Counted from the stretch's first letter, positions 8,656 to 18,550 are shown. The stretch: DNA of 64,000 nt from Lachnospiraceae bacterium (GCA_029063085.1 JAIDOW010000070.1:1-64000); one strand, 5' to 3'. Numbers and translations: made by a program. Notes: generated by a model not told the origin, from the sequence alone.

Positions 8656-9123
8656 TCAATACCCCTTACACACATCAATCCACTCCGTAAATCCTGAATA
8701 TTCTTCCAGCTGGGGGATAGTCAGCTCAATCGCACTGTTGGAGCTGCCACAGGCCGGAAAGACCGTATCAAAACGTTTTAACGATACATCCAAGTATACT
8801 TTTACGCCTTCATTCACTGCAAACGGGCATACGCCGCCCACTGCATGACCTATTAATGCTTCTGCGTCCTCTGGTGACAGCATTTTTGCTTTTGTGGAAA
8901 ACTGTGCCTTATATTTAGGATTATCAATCTTTGTATCGCCGGCAGCCACTATCAGGATTGCATGGTCATCCACCATAAAAGAAAGCGTCTTGGCTATCCT
9001 CTGGGGCTCACAGTGCAATGCCATTGCCGCTAACTCCACGGTTGCACTGGACATTTCAAATTCCTGAATCTTATCTTCCATTCCGTATTTTCTAAAATAA
9101 GCTTTTACTCTTTCTATCGACAT
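8656..9123 (-). CDS. YbaK/EbsC-family aminoacyl-tRNA deacylase-like protein
   Basis: About 155 residues, one YbaK/ProX-type domain, a family that clears mischarged aminoacyl-tRNAs such as Cys-tRNA-Pro or Ala-tRNA-Pro. Family signs are 'AKTLSFMVDDHAILIVAAGDTKIDNPKYK' with the conserved lysine after 'RIA', and 'GHAVGGVCPFAV' near residue 107. The start at 9123 was chosen because AGGAGG lies 6 bases upstream, dropping 16 residues from the longest frame. Substrate cannot be told from sequence. Confidence 0.85.
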   Translation of the reverse strand: MSIERVKAYFRKYGMEDKIQEFEMSSATVELAAMALHCEPQRIAKTLSFMVDDHAILIVAAGDTKIDNPKYKAQFSTKAKMLSPEDAEALIGHAVGGVCPFAVNEGVKVYLDVSLKRFDTVFPACGSSNSAIELTIPQLEEYSGFTEWIDVCKGY

Positions 9124-9189
9124 TATGTTCCTCCTACCATTTGTGTAAAAATTATTTATAAACCTTGCCAAATTACTATCACTGTTTTG

Positions 9190-9711
9190 TCAGTCACACT
9201 GCCTGCTCTCGTTCTTACCCCATAGATACTCTTTAAAATAATCATCTGCCTCTTTTCTTGATCTGAAAATGACAATATGACAATCCTTTTGGTATTGCTT
9301 CAGTAATCCATATATGCACGGTAACTGGTCTTTTTGAAAATCCAGTATCCACTGTCTGAATTCTTCATCCAGTTCCGTTTCCAGCCATGGAAGATCCTCT
9401 CTTCTTTTTCCGATGCGCTCTTGTGCTCCTGACAGACAAATTTCCAATGGATAATCCAGTAAAAATACCGTATCACATTCTTTCAAACGCATTTCCAGTG
9501 TACGCAGATAATTCCCATCAATAATCCATTTCTCTTCTTTCATCATCTCACTGAGCCGCACATCAAATTCTTCTCTGGAAATATTTGTCTGGTCTGGTTT
9601 GTGCCACAGCATATCCAGATAATATAACGGAAGTCCTGTAAGTTCTCTCAGTTTCCTTGCAAACGTGCTTTTTCCTGCACCCGGACACCCGATAACGATT
9701 ACCTTTAACAT
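9190..9711 (-). CDS. FlaR/AAA-type P-loop kinase-like protein
   Basis: About 173 residues with a Walker A motif GCPGAGKST near the N-terminus and the pattern 'LPLYYLDMLWHKPDQTNISREEFDVRL...WIIDGNYLRTL' typical of proteins annotated as topology modulation protein FlaR or adenylate-kinase-like. These resemble small nucleotide kinases; the true substrate is not established. The ATG at 9711 has GGAGAAAAT upstream. Its 5' end lies only 16 bases after the dus stop, so the two are probably co-transcribed. Confidence 0.8.
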   Translation of the reverse strand: MLKVIVIGCPGAGKSTFARKLRELTGLPLYYLDMLWHKPDQTNISREEFDVRLSEMMKEEKWIIDGNYLRTLEMRLKECDTVFLLDYPLEICLSGAQERIGKRREDLPWLETELDEEFRQWILDFQKDQLPCIYGLLKQYQKDCHIVIFRSRKEADDYFKEYLWGKNESRQCD

Positions 9712-9727
9712 ATTTTCTCCAATGCCA

Positions 9728-10681
9728 TTATCCTGAAAACTCACAATCTTCAAACACCCTCTTTACTGCCACACCATAATCCTCTGGTCTGCCTGCCTTA
9801 CGTATTTTCTTAAGCTCTTTTTCTGCATTCAAAAAATTTGCCCCCAGATAATACCAGACCTCCTTCATCTTAAACAATACATCCTTCTCATTTCCCAATG
9901 CATCCCTGTATCCTGCATATAACCGGTCATGATATTCTTGCAGTTCCTCCTTCGATATTTGCTGACCCGTTACAATCTCCCGAACCAGCCCCGGGTTTCC
10001 GATTACACCGCGGCCTAACATGATCCTGTCCACGGAAGGAAATCTTTTTATAAATCCTTCATAGTCTGCCTTTGTAAAGATATCACCGTTATAACATACC
10101 GGATGGGCACTCTGATTAAGAGCATCTGAAAACACCTCCAGATTGGGATGATTCCCATAGTAATCCTTTTGCAGCCTTGGATGAATGATAATCTCACTTA
10201 AAGGATACTGATTATATATCTTTAAAATATCCTCAAACTCCTCTGAAAATTCCAGACCAATCCTGGTTTTGACAGATACCTTCAGCGTGCTGTGTTCTGC
10301 CTCCAATGCCAGAAAGATATCCTCAAAGAACCGGTCAAGCCTTCCGGTATCCGCCAGAAATCCGCTTCCCCGTGCCTTAGTCACCACCGTTGCAGCAGGA
10401 CATCCCAGATTCAGATTTACCTCATGATATCCAAGTTCCATAAGCATATGGCATGTGTCAATAAACTGTTCTGCATGATTCGTCATAATCTGGGGAACTA
10501 CCAAAAGCCCGCGGTTATTCTCCGGTGCCACTTCTTTACGCTCTCTTGTTTTGAGAATTTTTTTCTGGGTTGGCACAATAAAAGGTGTAAAATATTTATG
10601 GATATTCCCAAACATGGCAGAATAAACATTGCGGTATACCCAGCCTGTCACCTCCTGCATGGGAGCAAGATAAAACTGCAT
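9728..10681 (-). CDS. tRNA-dihydrouridine synthase family protein
   Basis: 317-residue flavoprotein of the Dus family, which reduces uridine to dihydrouridine in tRNA D-loops. Signs include the N-terminal 'LAPMQEVTGWVYRN', the active-site stretch 'NLNLGCPAATVVTKARGSGF' with the catalytic cysteine, 'SVKTRIG', and the FMN phosphate-binding 'CYNGDI...DRIMLGRGVIGNPGL'. The ATG overlaps the stop of the upstream gene by one base (TAATG), indicating translational coupling. It belongs to a compact Dus subgroup; which uridine it modifies is unknown. Confidence 0.9.
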   Translation of the reverse strand: MQFYLAPMQEVTGWVYRNVYSAMFGNIHKYFTPFIVPTQKKILKTRERKEVAPENNRGLLVVPQIMTNHAEQFIDTCHMLMELGYHEVNLNLGCPAATVVTKARGSGFLADTGRLDRFFEDIFLALEAEHSTLKVSVKTRIGLEFSEEFEDILKIYNQYPLSEIIIHPRLQKDYYGNHPNLEVFSDALNQSAHPVCYNGDIFTKADYEGFIKRFPSVDRIMLGRGVIGNPGLVREIVTGQQISKEELQEYHDRLYAGYRDALGNEKDVLFKMKEVWYYLGANFLNAEKELKKIRKAGRPEDYGVAVKRVFEDCEFSG

Positions 10682-11157
10682 TATTTACCTCCCGTCATAA
10701 AACTGACCATATAAACAGCAAGTGCAACCAGTCCCGGAATTTCTGCCACTGCCATACCAATCAGTGCCCTGCTAAGTCCCTGCTGTTTATCCGCACCCGC
10801 CGCATGTTTCATGTTTTTTGCACCGATAATCCCTTTCATGATACAGGATACTGCATTTGCCACACCCATCACAACAAACAGAAATACTTTCTCATTTAAA
10901 ATCAGCTCTGCCGGAATCTTATCGGTCATAAGAATCAGGAGTAGTTCAAGGATAACATACATAAAATTTGTGGCACAGACTGAGACAAAAAGCTTTCCTG
11001 AAATATATAAATCACCTGCATTCAGTCCTTCTTCCCTACCTCTTTTTCCAGCTAATACAATGCAGACAATAGAAACCAAAAAGACTGCTATCGTCGGCAA
11101 TGCCAAAACCAGCAGTCTGGTCACTGCTTCACTATTCTGTAACAACTCGCTATTCAT
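10681..11157 (-). CDS. Orphan ATP-synthase c/K-subunit-like membrane protein
   Basis: 158 residues with four hydrophobic helices (about 16-37, 52-75, 86-108, 131-154). The last hairpin, 'GLSRALIGMAVAEIPGLVALAVYMVSF', resembles rotor proteolipids of F/V-type ATPases, including the glutamate in 'VAEIPG'. Length fits a duplicated V-type K subunit. No other ATPase gene is nearby, and it is coupled by TAATG overlap to a dus gene, so a role in a rotary ATPase is doubtful. The similarity may be only structural. Confidence 0.6.
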   Translation of the reverse strand: MNSELLQNSEAVTRLLVLALPTIAVFLVSIVCIVLAGKRGREEGLNAGDLYISGKLFVSVCATNFMYVILELLLILMTDKIPAELILNEKVFLFVVMGVANAVSCIMKGIIGAKNMKHAAGADKQQGLSRALIGMAVAEIPGLVALAVYMVSFMTGGK

Positions 11158-11212
11158 CCTCTCTCCTCCTCTTGATCGGACTTATTCTGTCAGACAGACA
11201 GTCAATTTGACA

Positions 11213-12103
11213 CTATCTGCCCCTCTCTTTTTCGGCTATCACCTTATTTAGTGCATTTAGTACTCTTTTTTTATCCATGCTCCACAGTGGTGCCACCAAT
11301 GTCCTCTTATCTCCGTCTCCAGTCATTCTGTGAATCACCATATTCTCCGGCAAAAGTGCAAGACAGTCCGCCACCAGATTCACATACTCTTCCATTTCCA
11401 GCACACGGAATTTCCCTCTCTCATAATCCTTTTCCAAATCAGTCCCTTTTATCACATGAAGCAGCTGTAATTTGATTCCGTCTGCACCGCTATTGCCCAC
11501 ATAAGATACGGTTTCCATCATTTCCTGTGGTGATTCTCCCGGAAGTCCCAGAATCACATGTGTGATCACCTGTACGCCGATATCTTTCAGCTTTTTTACC
11601 GCTTCGTCATAAACAGATAAAGGATATCCTCTTCTGATATATTCCGCTGACTTCTCATGAATCGTCTGCAAGCCCAATTCCACCCATACCGGTTTTATCC
11701 GGTTCATCTCCTCAATGAGGGAAATCACATCCCCTGTCAGGCAGTCTGGTCTGGTGGCAATGGAAAGTACCGCAATATCTGGACGGGATACCGCTTCTTC
11801 ATACAGCTCCCGTAGCCTCTTTACAGGAGCATATGTATTGGTAAATGCCTGAAAATACGCAATATATCTGCCGTCTTTTATCTTGTTTTGCAACCGCTCT
11901 TTTCCCTTTTCTATCTGGTTTGTGATAGAATCTGTTCTTTTCCCTGCAAATTCTCCGGAACCGGCACCGGAACAGAAAATGCACCCTCGTGTATCCAGGG
12001 TGCCATCTCTGTTTGGACAGGTAAAACCACCGTCCAGTGCAATCTTATAAACCTTCTCTCCAAAAGTATCCTGCAAATACCGGTTTAATGAATAATACTC
12101 CAT
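11213..12103 (-). CDS. Radical SAM protein, TIGR01212/YhcC family
   Basis: 296 residues. The N-terminal cluster motif reads 'CPNRDGTLDTRGCIFCSGAGSGEFAG', the arrangement seen in the YhcC family, followed by 'VLSIATRPDCL', 'VELGLQTIHEKSAEYIRRGY' and 'HVILGLPGES', all typical of Elp3-like radical SAM barrels. The reaction is not well defined in this family; E. coli YhcC is linked to cell envelope and redox phenotypes. It lies upstream of the proteolipid-like gene in the same direction with a 55-base gap. Confidence 0.88.
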   Translation of the reverse strand: MEYYSLNRYLQDTFGEKVYKIALDGGFTCPNRDGTLDTRGCIFCSGAGSGEFAGKRTDSITNQIEKGKERLQNKIKDGRYIAYFQAFTNTYAPVKRLRELYEEAVSRPDIAVLSIATRPDCLTGDVISLIEEMNRIKPVWVELGLQTIHEKSAEYIRRGYPLSVYDEAVKKLKDIGVQVITHVILGLPGESPQEMMETVSYVGNSGADGIKLQLLHVIKGTDLEKDYERGKFRVLEMEEYVNLVADCLALLPENMVIHRMTGDGDKRTLVAPLWSMDKKRVLNALNKVIAEKERGR

Positions 12104-12131
12104 TTTATCCCTTTTCTATCTGTACAAAAGT

Positions 12132-14099
12132 TTATTCTTCCTCTCTTAAATGGTATGCATCCACCATGTCCTTCAGTGCACTCGCACAGTTGATCAGTTC
12201 ATCACTGATTGCAGCATTCTCCTGGGAAGTAGCCGCATTGGAATCTATGATTGCTGCAATATCACGGACACTCTTTTCAATCTTCTCTACTGCTCCCGCC
12301 TGACTCTTTACAAACTCTGTAATCTGCATGATATCATGATTGGATTTCAGGGAATTATCAATTCCGGTCTGTAACGTTACGGAAGTTCTGTCTGCCAAGT
12401 CCTTACCCACATCTACTGCCCGCATGGAATTCTCAATCAGTCTGGTAATGGTCTCTGTCGCCTGGGCAGACGCTGCCGCCAGCTTGCTGATCTCATCTGC
12501 CACAACAGCAAATCCTTTCCCTGCTTCACCGGCTCTTGCTGCTTCTATGGAGGCGTTTAATGCCAAAAGGTTCGTTTCCTCCGAAATATCATTAATCGTA
12601 GTGATGATAACACCAATCTCCTTAGAGGTATCCTCAATTGTCTCCATAGCTGCCAGAAGCGACTGCATTTCCTGATTTCCCAAATCCAGCTGTTTATTCG
12701 TTCTCTCTGATACTGCACTGGCTTCTTCGGCATTTTTTGTAATATGCTGAATCTGCTCCGACAGCACACCAATATTAGCTACCAGCCCCTGTACAGCAAC
12801 ACTCTGTTCTGTCGCACCATTGGCTACCTGCATAGTACTTTCCTGTACCTGTTCGGAATAATTCACTACAATCTCTGACTGTTCATTGACCTGTCCGAAT
12901 GCAAGGTTCAGTTTATCGATAATCGCATTCAGTCCATTCCTGATAGCGATAAAGGCTCCCTGATATTCCACATCCGAACTGACTCCCAGATTATTATTGG
13001 AGATATTATTGACCACAAAAGTGATATCCCCTATATAAGTCTTTAACTGCGTAATAGTATCATTCAGTGAAACAGTGAGCATGGCAATCTCTTCTGACAG
13101 AGGTTCTTCATCAAATGCAACATCCAGATTTCCCGCTGCGATTTCCGTCACCTTTTCGCTGATAGATGCAAGCGGCCTGAACCAGTGATTCATTTCCTGT
13201 TCACAATACTGTTTGATCAGCTTCCGCAATACCACCAGTAAAATGACAAAGACAATCAGCACAATAAATGTAATTCCCATGTCCGCTGTTGCCGGCATAA
13301 CATAGATAACCTTCCATCCTATAGAAGAAACCTCTTCGGACATAGCTGCTTTCATTCCGAATGTATCATCCGAAATCATATATCTCTTATTTGTTTTTGC
13401 CAGCTTTTTATATTTTCCCTTTAATGCAGTCTCTAATGTATAGGAAGTCTCTCCCTTCATCATCAGCTCATCATTGGGATGTGTGAGGATCGTACCTGCC
13501 GCCGATACCAAAAAGGCATAATTTTTCCCTTCGTAACTTTGCTCCATCATCGCTATCATATTATCAAGATAAACATCCATACCGCAGACTCCGATAAACT
13601 CTCCATCTTCCATCATCCGCCTGGACAGAGTGATACAGTATCCTCCGGACTGCTCGTCCAGATATGGTTCGGAAACATATACACCTTCTTCCATATCCTT
13701 TGCACCCGTATACCAGTCTCTTGTCCTGAAATCAAAATCCTCAGGCGGCTGCCATCCCCCGCTCATAATCAGTGTTTTATCAGCATATGCCACATAAACA
13801 GCAGAAAAATTGTCATTTGCCGCCACAATCGTATCTACATATGCCAAAGTATCCTCATAACCGGCAATCTGTTTGTTTTCCATAACAAGCGCTAAACTGC
13901 TTAACTGGGAAATACTCGTGTCAAAGTTCTCACCTACTTTTCCCGCATATTCCACTGTTTTGGACTTCATATGGAGATTACTCACCTGGGTAGAAAATAT
14001 CACCGTAATTATAATCGTTCCAATCCCCAATCCCAGTAAAAGTAATGTAACCAATTTCATGATAATCCTGCTGATTCGTTTCACATAAGATCCCTGCAT
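12132..14099 (-). CDS. Methyl-accepting chemotaxis protein with Cache sensor
   Basis: 655-residue transmembrane receptor. It has TM1 at about 13-33, an extracellular double-Cache region (about 35-275) with '[25 protein letters not shown]' and '[16 protein letters not shown]', TM2 at about 277-298, a HAMP linker with 'EIAAGNLDV', and the signalling domain whose tip reads '[30 protein letters not shown]'. Cache domains of this kind usually bind amino acids or other small ligands. There is no C-terminal CheR-binding pentapeptide. No chemotaxis or flagellar genes are in the window. Confidence 0.93.
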   Translation of the reverse strand: MQGSYVKRISRIIMKLVTLLLLGLGIGTIIITVIFSTQVSNLHMKSKTVEYAGKVGENFDTSISQLSSLALVMENKQIAGYEDTLAYVDTIVAANDNFSAVYVAYADKTLIMSGGWQPPEDFDFRTRDWYTGAKDMEEGVYVSEPYLDEQSGGYCITLSRRMMEDGEFIGVCGMDVYLDNMIAMMEQSYEGKNYAFLVSAAGTILTHPNDELMMKGETSYTLETALKGKYKKLAKTNKRYMISDDTFGMKAAMSEEVSSIGWKVIYVMPATADMGITFIVLIVFVILLVVLRKLIKQYCEQEMNHWFRPLASISEKVTEIAAGNLDVAFDEEPLSEEIAMLTVSLNDTITQLKTYIGDITFVVNNISNNNLGVSSDVEYQGAFIAIRNGLNAIIDKLNLAFGQVNEQSEIVVNYSEQVQESTMQVANGATEQSVAVQGLVANIGVLSEQIQHITKNAEEASAVSERTNKQLDLGNQEMQSLLAAMETIEDTSKEIGVIITTINDISEETNLLALNASIEAARAGEAGKGFAVVADEISKLAAASAQATETITRLIENSMRAVDVGKDLADRTSVTLQTGIDNSLKSNHDIMQITEFVKSQAGAVEKIEKSVRDIAAIIDSNAATSQENAAISDELINCASALKDMVDAYHLREEE

Positions 14100-14274
14100 A
14101 ACCTTTCTCCTTTACATTTATCCTGTGTCAGACATTCCGTAACAGTTCCTGAACGATAACACATAATTGTATAAATTTTACTACATATTATATTTTGTTG
14201 CAAGCTGCTTTCATATAGATTATAATTCAACATAGAAAATGATCACGTACAGAAATTACAAAGGAGAAACCGCC

Positions 14275-14943
14275 ATGTCCAATACATATCTTGTGGGAGA
14301 ACAGACAAAACGCAGAATTTTCAAGGAAAGCAAAAAGCTTTTTTATAAAAAAGGATTTATCGAGACCACCTATGATGAAATCAGCACTGCCGCCAAAATA
14401 AACCGTGCACTGATTCCCTATCATTTTAAAAACAAAATGATATTAGGACAGGAAATTTATAATGAATTAATGAAAGAATTTACAACCAGCCTGGACCTCA
14501 TATTAGATACAGAACAGTTTTCATCAGAATTAACCGGCGTCATCCACATCATGGCATATTACCGACTGCTTGCCAATCCCAGATACTGCCGTTTTGTATT
14601 TCAATTACTGTCTGATGAAGATTTTTCCATATCACTGTCAGAAGACCAGAATCTGATCACATACTGTTTAGGAAGCAAAGCTTCCCGGTTTGATTCTACA
14701 GATATCGACATTATCTGCCAGATGGGCACTGGTATCAAAAAAGAAATCATACGCATCATCTATACAGACAAAAAAGAAACAGATATCGACCATCTTGTTA
14801 TGATAAAACTGCATATGCTGCTTGGTTATATCGGATATTCCAAAAAGAAGATTGATGAACTTGCCGATGCCGCAGTCACATTATTGAACCTGTTATCCTT
14901 CCAGGTTAAAAACAACTTTACCATCGAAATCACATACAAATAA
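14275..14943 (+). CDS. TetR/AcrR-family transcriptional regulator
   Basis: About 222 residues. The N-terminal helix-turn-helix reads 'RRIFKESKKLFYKKGFIETTYDEISTAAKINRALIPYHFKNK', with the typical tyrosine-histidine-phenylalanine recognition helix end. The C-terminal ligand-binding half is unassigned. The start at 14275 was selected over 14239 because AGGAG lies 8 bases before it. It is divergent from the chemoreceptor gene and converges on padR. Target unknown. Confidence 0.88.
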   Translation: MSNTYLVGEQTKRRIFKESKKLFYKKGFIETTYDEISTAAKINRALIPYHFKNKMILGQEIYNELMKEFTTSLDLILDTEQFSSELTGVIHIMAYYRLLANPRYCRFVFQLLSDEDFSISLSEDQNLITYCLGSKASRFDSTDIDIICQMGTGIKKEIIRIIYTDKKETDIDHLVMIKLHMLLGYIGYSKKKIDELADAAVTLLNLLSFQVKNNFTIEITYK

Positions 14944-14954
14944 AGTAGTCACAA

Positions 14955-15473
14955 TTATTTGTTAAGTGCCCCCATCCATTCTTCTATTGCCTGTATCAAT
15001 AGAAACTGCTGACGTAAAACTGCCATACCCGCAGCTGGAATATCGGGGGCATTTTCTTTCAAATCAATGTTTTCCTCAAGATAGGATTTCAGCACATTGA
15101 TATTACTTGCAATATTATCCAGGCATTCCCTCTGCTTTTCCTTTGTCATGCTCTCTAAATTCACGATGACTGCATTAAAATCCAAGAATATGTTGATAGG
15201 CTTGCAAGAAATCTCAAGCATCAGCTTCTCAAATTCTTTCCGGCCTGCATCCGTTAAGGAATATACTGCCTTTTCTGGCATTTTCCCCTCTTTTTCAGTA
15301 CGGCTTGTAACAAGCCCTTTTTCTTCCAACTGGATAACCTTTTTATAGATAGACGGTGTGCTGATTTTTACCCATTTTGAAATGTTACGGTATTCCACCA
15401 GTTTCTGAATATCATATGCACTCAATGATTCCCGTTTCAACATTCCCAATACAATCAAATCAATCGTTGCCAT
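14955..15473 (-). CDS. PadR-family transcriptional regulator
   Basis: 172 residues. A winged helix (about 1-75) with 'VLGMLKRESLSAYDIQKLVEYRN...TPSIYKKVIQLEEKGLVTSR' is followed by a helical dimerisation tail, typical of PadR subfamily 2. PadR proteins usually repress a neighbouring exporter and release DNA on binding its substrate. Here the neighbour across the divergent promoter is a MATE exporter, and palindromes lie between, so it very likely controls that exporter and itself. Confidence 0.9.
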   Translation of the reverse strand: MATIDLIVLGMLKRESLSAYDIQKLVEYRNISKWVKISTPSIYKKVIQLEEKGLVTSRTEKEGKMPEKAVYSLTDAGRKEFEKLMLEISCKPINIFLDFNAVIVNLESMTKEKQRECLDNIASNINVLKSYLEENIDLKENAPDIPAAGMAVLRQQFLLIQAIEEWMGALNK

Positions 15474-15571
15474 TAAAAAATCCTCCTTTTTGTAACCAAT
15501 TTACTTTATCAGATTACTTGTGCACTTACCCATTATCTGCAAAGCAAATTTGTAATGCGTGCAATTCACCC

Positions 15572-15600
15572 TTGACAAGTACTATAAATTATAGTAAATT
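15572..15600 (+). promoter_or_regulatory. MATE promoter containing a palindromic operator
   Basis: TTGACA (15572-15577), 17 bases, TAAATT (15595-15600). The spacer carries the palindrome ACTATAA-A-TTATAGT (15581-15595), so a regulator bound there would occlude RNA polymerase. Confidence 0.75.
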
Positions 15601-15618
15601 AAATCCCGTGGCGCAACT

Positions 15619-15633
15619 ACTATATTTTATAGT
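15619..15633. promoter_or_regulatory. Second PadR-type palindrome
   Basis: ACTATA-TTT-TATAGT, the same half-sites as the 15581 palindrome, with a further ACTATAG half-site at 15634-15640. It lies between the promoter and the MATE start. PadR as the ligand is inferred from position. Confidence 0.7.
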
Positions 15634-15673
15634 ACTATAGATAATATTATATATTAAGAGAAAGGAGTTCAAA

Positions 15674-17104
15674 ATGAACAATCAAAGTAAAAAGATGGCA
15701 CTGCTGGGCAGTACATCCATACCAAAAGCACTTTTAGCAATGGGCATACCTACAATGATCGGTATGCTGGTAAATGCTTTCTATAATCTTGTGGATGCCT
15801 ATTTTGTAGGCGGATTAGGTGAAAGTCAGATGGGAGCAATCTCCGTAGTCTATCCTCTCGGACAGGTCGTTGTTGGTCTCGGTCTGTTGTTCGGCAACGG
15901 TGCGGCTTCCTATATTTCCCGATTGCTAGGTCGTGGGGATAAGGAAAATGCAGATATAGTGGCAAGTACCGCTTTATACAGCAGCGTATTCACAGGGGCA
16001 GTTATCATTATCATTTCTATGGTATTCATGTATCCCATATTGAATTTCCTAGGGGCAACCGAAAGCATCCTGCCTTACGCCGCCACATACGCAGGGATTT
16101 ACATTGTTTCCTGCATCTTCAATGTATTCAACGTCACTATGAATAACATCGTGACAAGTGAGGGTGCTGCAAAAACAACTATGTGTGCCCTGCTGATAGG
16201 GGCAGTACTCAATATCGCTTTAGACCCGCTGTTTATCTATGCATTTGACTTAAAGCTCGCAGGGGCAGCAATAGCAACAGCAATCTCTCAAATGGTTTCA
16301 ACCTGTGTTTATCTGACCTACATCATACGAAAAAAAAGCGTATTCCATTTTCGAATTAAGGACTGCATATACATAAAGGAAATCCTCTCCAAGGATACCT
16401 CCATGACATTCGTCAACACTAAGGTAATCATGTCTGAGATTTTTAAAATCGGCATCCCTACATTAGTATTTCAAATTTTAACGAGTATTTCCATTTCCTT
16501 AGTCAACAATACTGCTGGAGATTATGGTGATTCCGCTATTGCAGGCATGGGCGTTGTTACACGCCTTATTTCGATGGGCAGCTTGTCCGTATTTGGATTT
16601 ATCAAAGGTTTTCAACCCATTGCAGGATACAGTTATGGAGCAAAGAAATTTGACCGTCTGCGTGAAGCCATTAAAACTTCCATCCTCTGGTCTACGGCAT
16701 TCTGCGTGATTTTCGGTCTGACATTGACTCTATTCCCCGATGCTATCGTTTCCCAATTTACAAAAGACGATGCCGAGATGATTCGCATTGGTGCGGCGTC
16801 TTTAAGGGCAAACGGTATTTCTATTATGCTTTTTGGATTTTATACGGTATATTCTTCCTTATTCCTTGCTTTGGGGAAAGGGAAAGAGGGATTTATCCTT
16901 GGTGCTTGCAGACAGGGAATTTGCTTTATCCCTATTATTCTGCTTCTCCCGATGGTCTGGGGACTTAATGGTATTCTGTATGCCCAGCCAATTGCTGATG
17001 TACTTTCCACAGTCATAACAGTATTTATGGCAATACCGCTTCATAGGAAGTTAAATGGAATGCAGAAACAACCCTCTGCAATAAACATAGGCAGTCACAA
17101 CTAA
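15674..17104 (+). CDS. MATE-family multidrug/cation efflux transporter
   Basis: 476-residue membrane protein with about 12 hydrophobic helices in two homologous halves. MatE patterns are visible: 'PTMIGMLVNAFYNLVDAYFVGGLGESQMGAISVVYPL' and 'GIPTLVFQILTSISISLVNNTAG...IAGMGVVTRL', and 'GFQPIAGYSYGAKKFDRL'. MATE carriers expel drugs or metabolites in exchange for Na+ or H+. AAAGGAG precedes the ATG. It is divergent from padR and ends before a strong hairpin. Confidence 0.93.
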   Translation: MNNQSKKMALLGSTSIPKALLAMGIPTMIGMLVNAFYNLVDAYFVGGLGESQMGAISVVYPLGQVVVGLGLLFGNGAASYISRLLGRGDKENADIVASTALYSSVFTGAVIIIISMVFMYPILNFLGATESILPYAATYAGIYIVSCIFNVFNVTMNNIVTSEGAAKTTMCALLIGAVLNIALDPLFIYAFDLKLAGAAIATAISQMVSTCVYLTYIIRKKSVFHFRIKDCIYIKEILSKDTSMTFVNTKVIMSEIFKIGIPTLVFQILTSISISLVNNTAGDYGDSAIAGMGVVTRLISMGSLSVFGFIKGFQPIAGYSYGAKKFDRLREAIKTSILWSTAFCVIFGLTLTLFPDAIVSQFTKDDAEMIRIGAASLRANGISIMLFGFYTVYSSLFLALGKGKEGFILGACRQGICFIPIILLLPMVWGLNGILYAQPIADVLSTVITVFMAIPLHRKLNGMQKQPSAINIGSHN

Positions 17105-17125
17105 ATATTTTCTTCTCTCAAAAAC

Positions 17126-17168
17126 AGAGCCAATGAACTGTGAGATATCCCACAAATTCATTGGCTCT
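17126..17168. terminator. Hairpin between MATE and fabV
   Basis: AGAGCCAATGAA (17126-17137) and TTCATTGGCTCT (17157-17168) form a perfect 12-bp stem; the loop contains a further near-palindrome, TGTGAGATATCCCACA. It separates two convergent genes. T-runs are short on both sides, so strength is uncertain. Confidence 0.65.
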
Positions 17169-17186
17169 GCATTTCCTACCCATTAT

Positions 17187-18350
17187 TTAAACCTCAACAT
17201 CCAGTGAATAATCTACACCATCCACCCTGAATCCGAACATACGGTAAAAATCTTCCCAATATCCTTCCGTATCTGCCAGTTTTAAAAGATTGCTGCTGTC
17301 TATCTGGTCCCAGAGTTTCATCACCTCTGTCTGGACATCCTCACGCATTTCCCAGTCATCTACATGGAGCATACCGTCTGTCTCCACTGTTACCCCGTCT
17401 GCACCAAATATCTTATCCTTATATAACCGGTACATCTGTTCAATACAGCCCTCATGAATTCCTTTTTCCTTCATAACCCTATACAAAAGGGAAAGATAAA
17501 GCGGAACAACTGGAATTGCCGAACTTGCCTGGGTTACCAGTGCCTTATTGACTGATACATATGCCTTAATCCCCAATGCTTTCTGTTTCCCGGCAATTGC
17601 ACATGCACTCTCTGTCAAATGCTTCTTTGCCCTGCCGATAGTTCCCTCATGATAAATCGGATAGGTAAGCTTTGGTCCGATGTAAGAATATGCGATCGTA
17701 ATAGCATTTTCTTCAATTGCATCAGCCTCAACCAATGCATCCATCCAGTCTATCCAGTCCTCTCCTCCCATTACTTTAACAGTAGCTGCTATTTCTTCCT
17801 CTGAAGCAGACGGAATCGTAGCGTCTGTAATCGTATTATCCCGAAGATTCCAGTTTTTCTGGGTAAAGGATTCCCCTACAGTTTTTAAACTGGATACATA
17901 AGTTGTTCCGTCAGCTGTGGTTCTTCTCGGAGATGCCAGAGAATATACAACCATATCCACTTTGCCTAAATCTTCTTTAATCATTTGAATCACCTGCTGT
18001 TTGATCTCCACAGAAAATGCATCCCCGTTTACGGATTTTGCATATAAACCTTCTCTGGCTGCCGCCCCTTCAAATGCTCTTGTATTATAAAATCCCGGGG
18101 TTGCCGTTCGCTTCCCGCTAGCTTCCTTGTCAAACAATACCCCGATCGTTGCTGCTCCCATGCCAAATGCTGCCGTAATCCGGGAAGCCAGTCCATAACC
18201 GGTGGAAGCACCGATTACCAGTACATTTTTCGCACCGCTGATTTTCCCCTGCTTCTTCACATAATCAATCTGTTCTGATACATTTTTTTCACACCCGGTG
18301 GGATGTGCCGTCGTACAGATGAACCCCTTTACCTTTGGCTCTACTACCAT
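17187..18350 (-). CDS. fabV: FabV/TER-type trans-2-enoyl reductase
   Basis: About 387 residues, NADH-dependent reductase acting on trans-2-enoyl-ACP or enoyl-CoA. The Rossmann motif reads 'KNVLVIGASTGYGLASRITAAFGMGAATIGV'. The extended active-site pattern 'YSYIGPKLTYPIYHEGTIGRAKKHL' gives the Tyr-x8-Lys spacing typical of FabV/TER. 'DMVVYSLASPRRT' is also characteristic. In butyrate or butanol producers TER reduces crotonyl-CoA; in others FabV serves fatty acid synthesis and resists triclosan. The start at 18350 has GGAGGG upstream. No fatty acid genes are adjacent. Confidence 0.92.
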   Translation of the reverse strand: MVVEPKVKGFICTTAHPTGCEKNVSEQIDYVKKQGKISGAKNVLVIGASTGYGLASRITAAFGMGAATIGVLFDKEASGKRTATPGFYNTRAFEGAAAREGLYAKSVNGDAFSVEIKQQVIQMIKEDLGKVDMVVYSLASPRRTTADGTTYVSSLKTVGESFTQKNWNLRDNTITDATIPSASEEEIAATVKVMGGEDWIDWMDALVEADAIEENAITIAYSYIGPKLTYPIYHEGTIGRAKKHLTESACAIAGKQKALGIKAYVSVNKALVTQASSAIPVVPLYLSLLYRVMKEKGIHEGCIEQMYRLYKDKIFGADGVTVETDGMLHVDDWEMREDVQTEVMKLWDQIDSSNLLKLADTEGYWEDFYRMFGFRVDGVDYSLDVEV

Positions 18351-18445
18351 AATTACCCTCCATTTCACGAACGTATGCCATATAAGCTTTTATTCCCTTA
18401 AAATCTTATTGGCGTCCAGTATTATACCTTTGTCTATTATTATAC

Positions 18446-18511
18446 AAAAGAAAACGGGGCTGCCCCATTAAAATTTTCTCTTAAAGAGAACATTTTTTAA
18501 TATGACAGCCT
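18446..18511 (-). terminator. Intrinsic terminator of carAB
   Basis: Long interrupted hairpin: GAGGCTG and CAGCCCC at the base, ATTAAAA with TTTTAAT, and TTCTCTT with AAGAGAA at the top. It is followed on the minus strand by TTTTCTTTT. Confidence 0.7.
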
Positions 18512-18550
18512 CATTAACTTATATCATGTAACCTGTATTCTTGTCAAATC

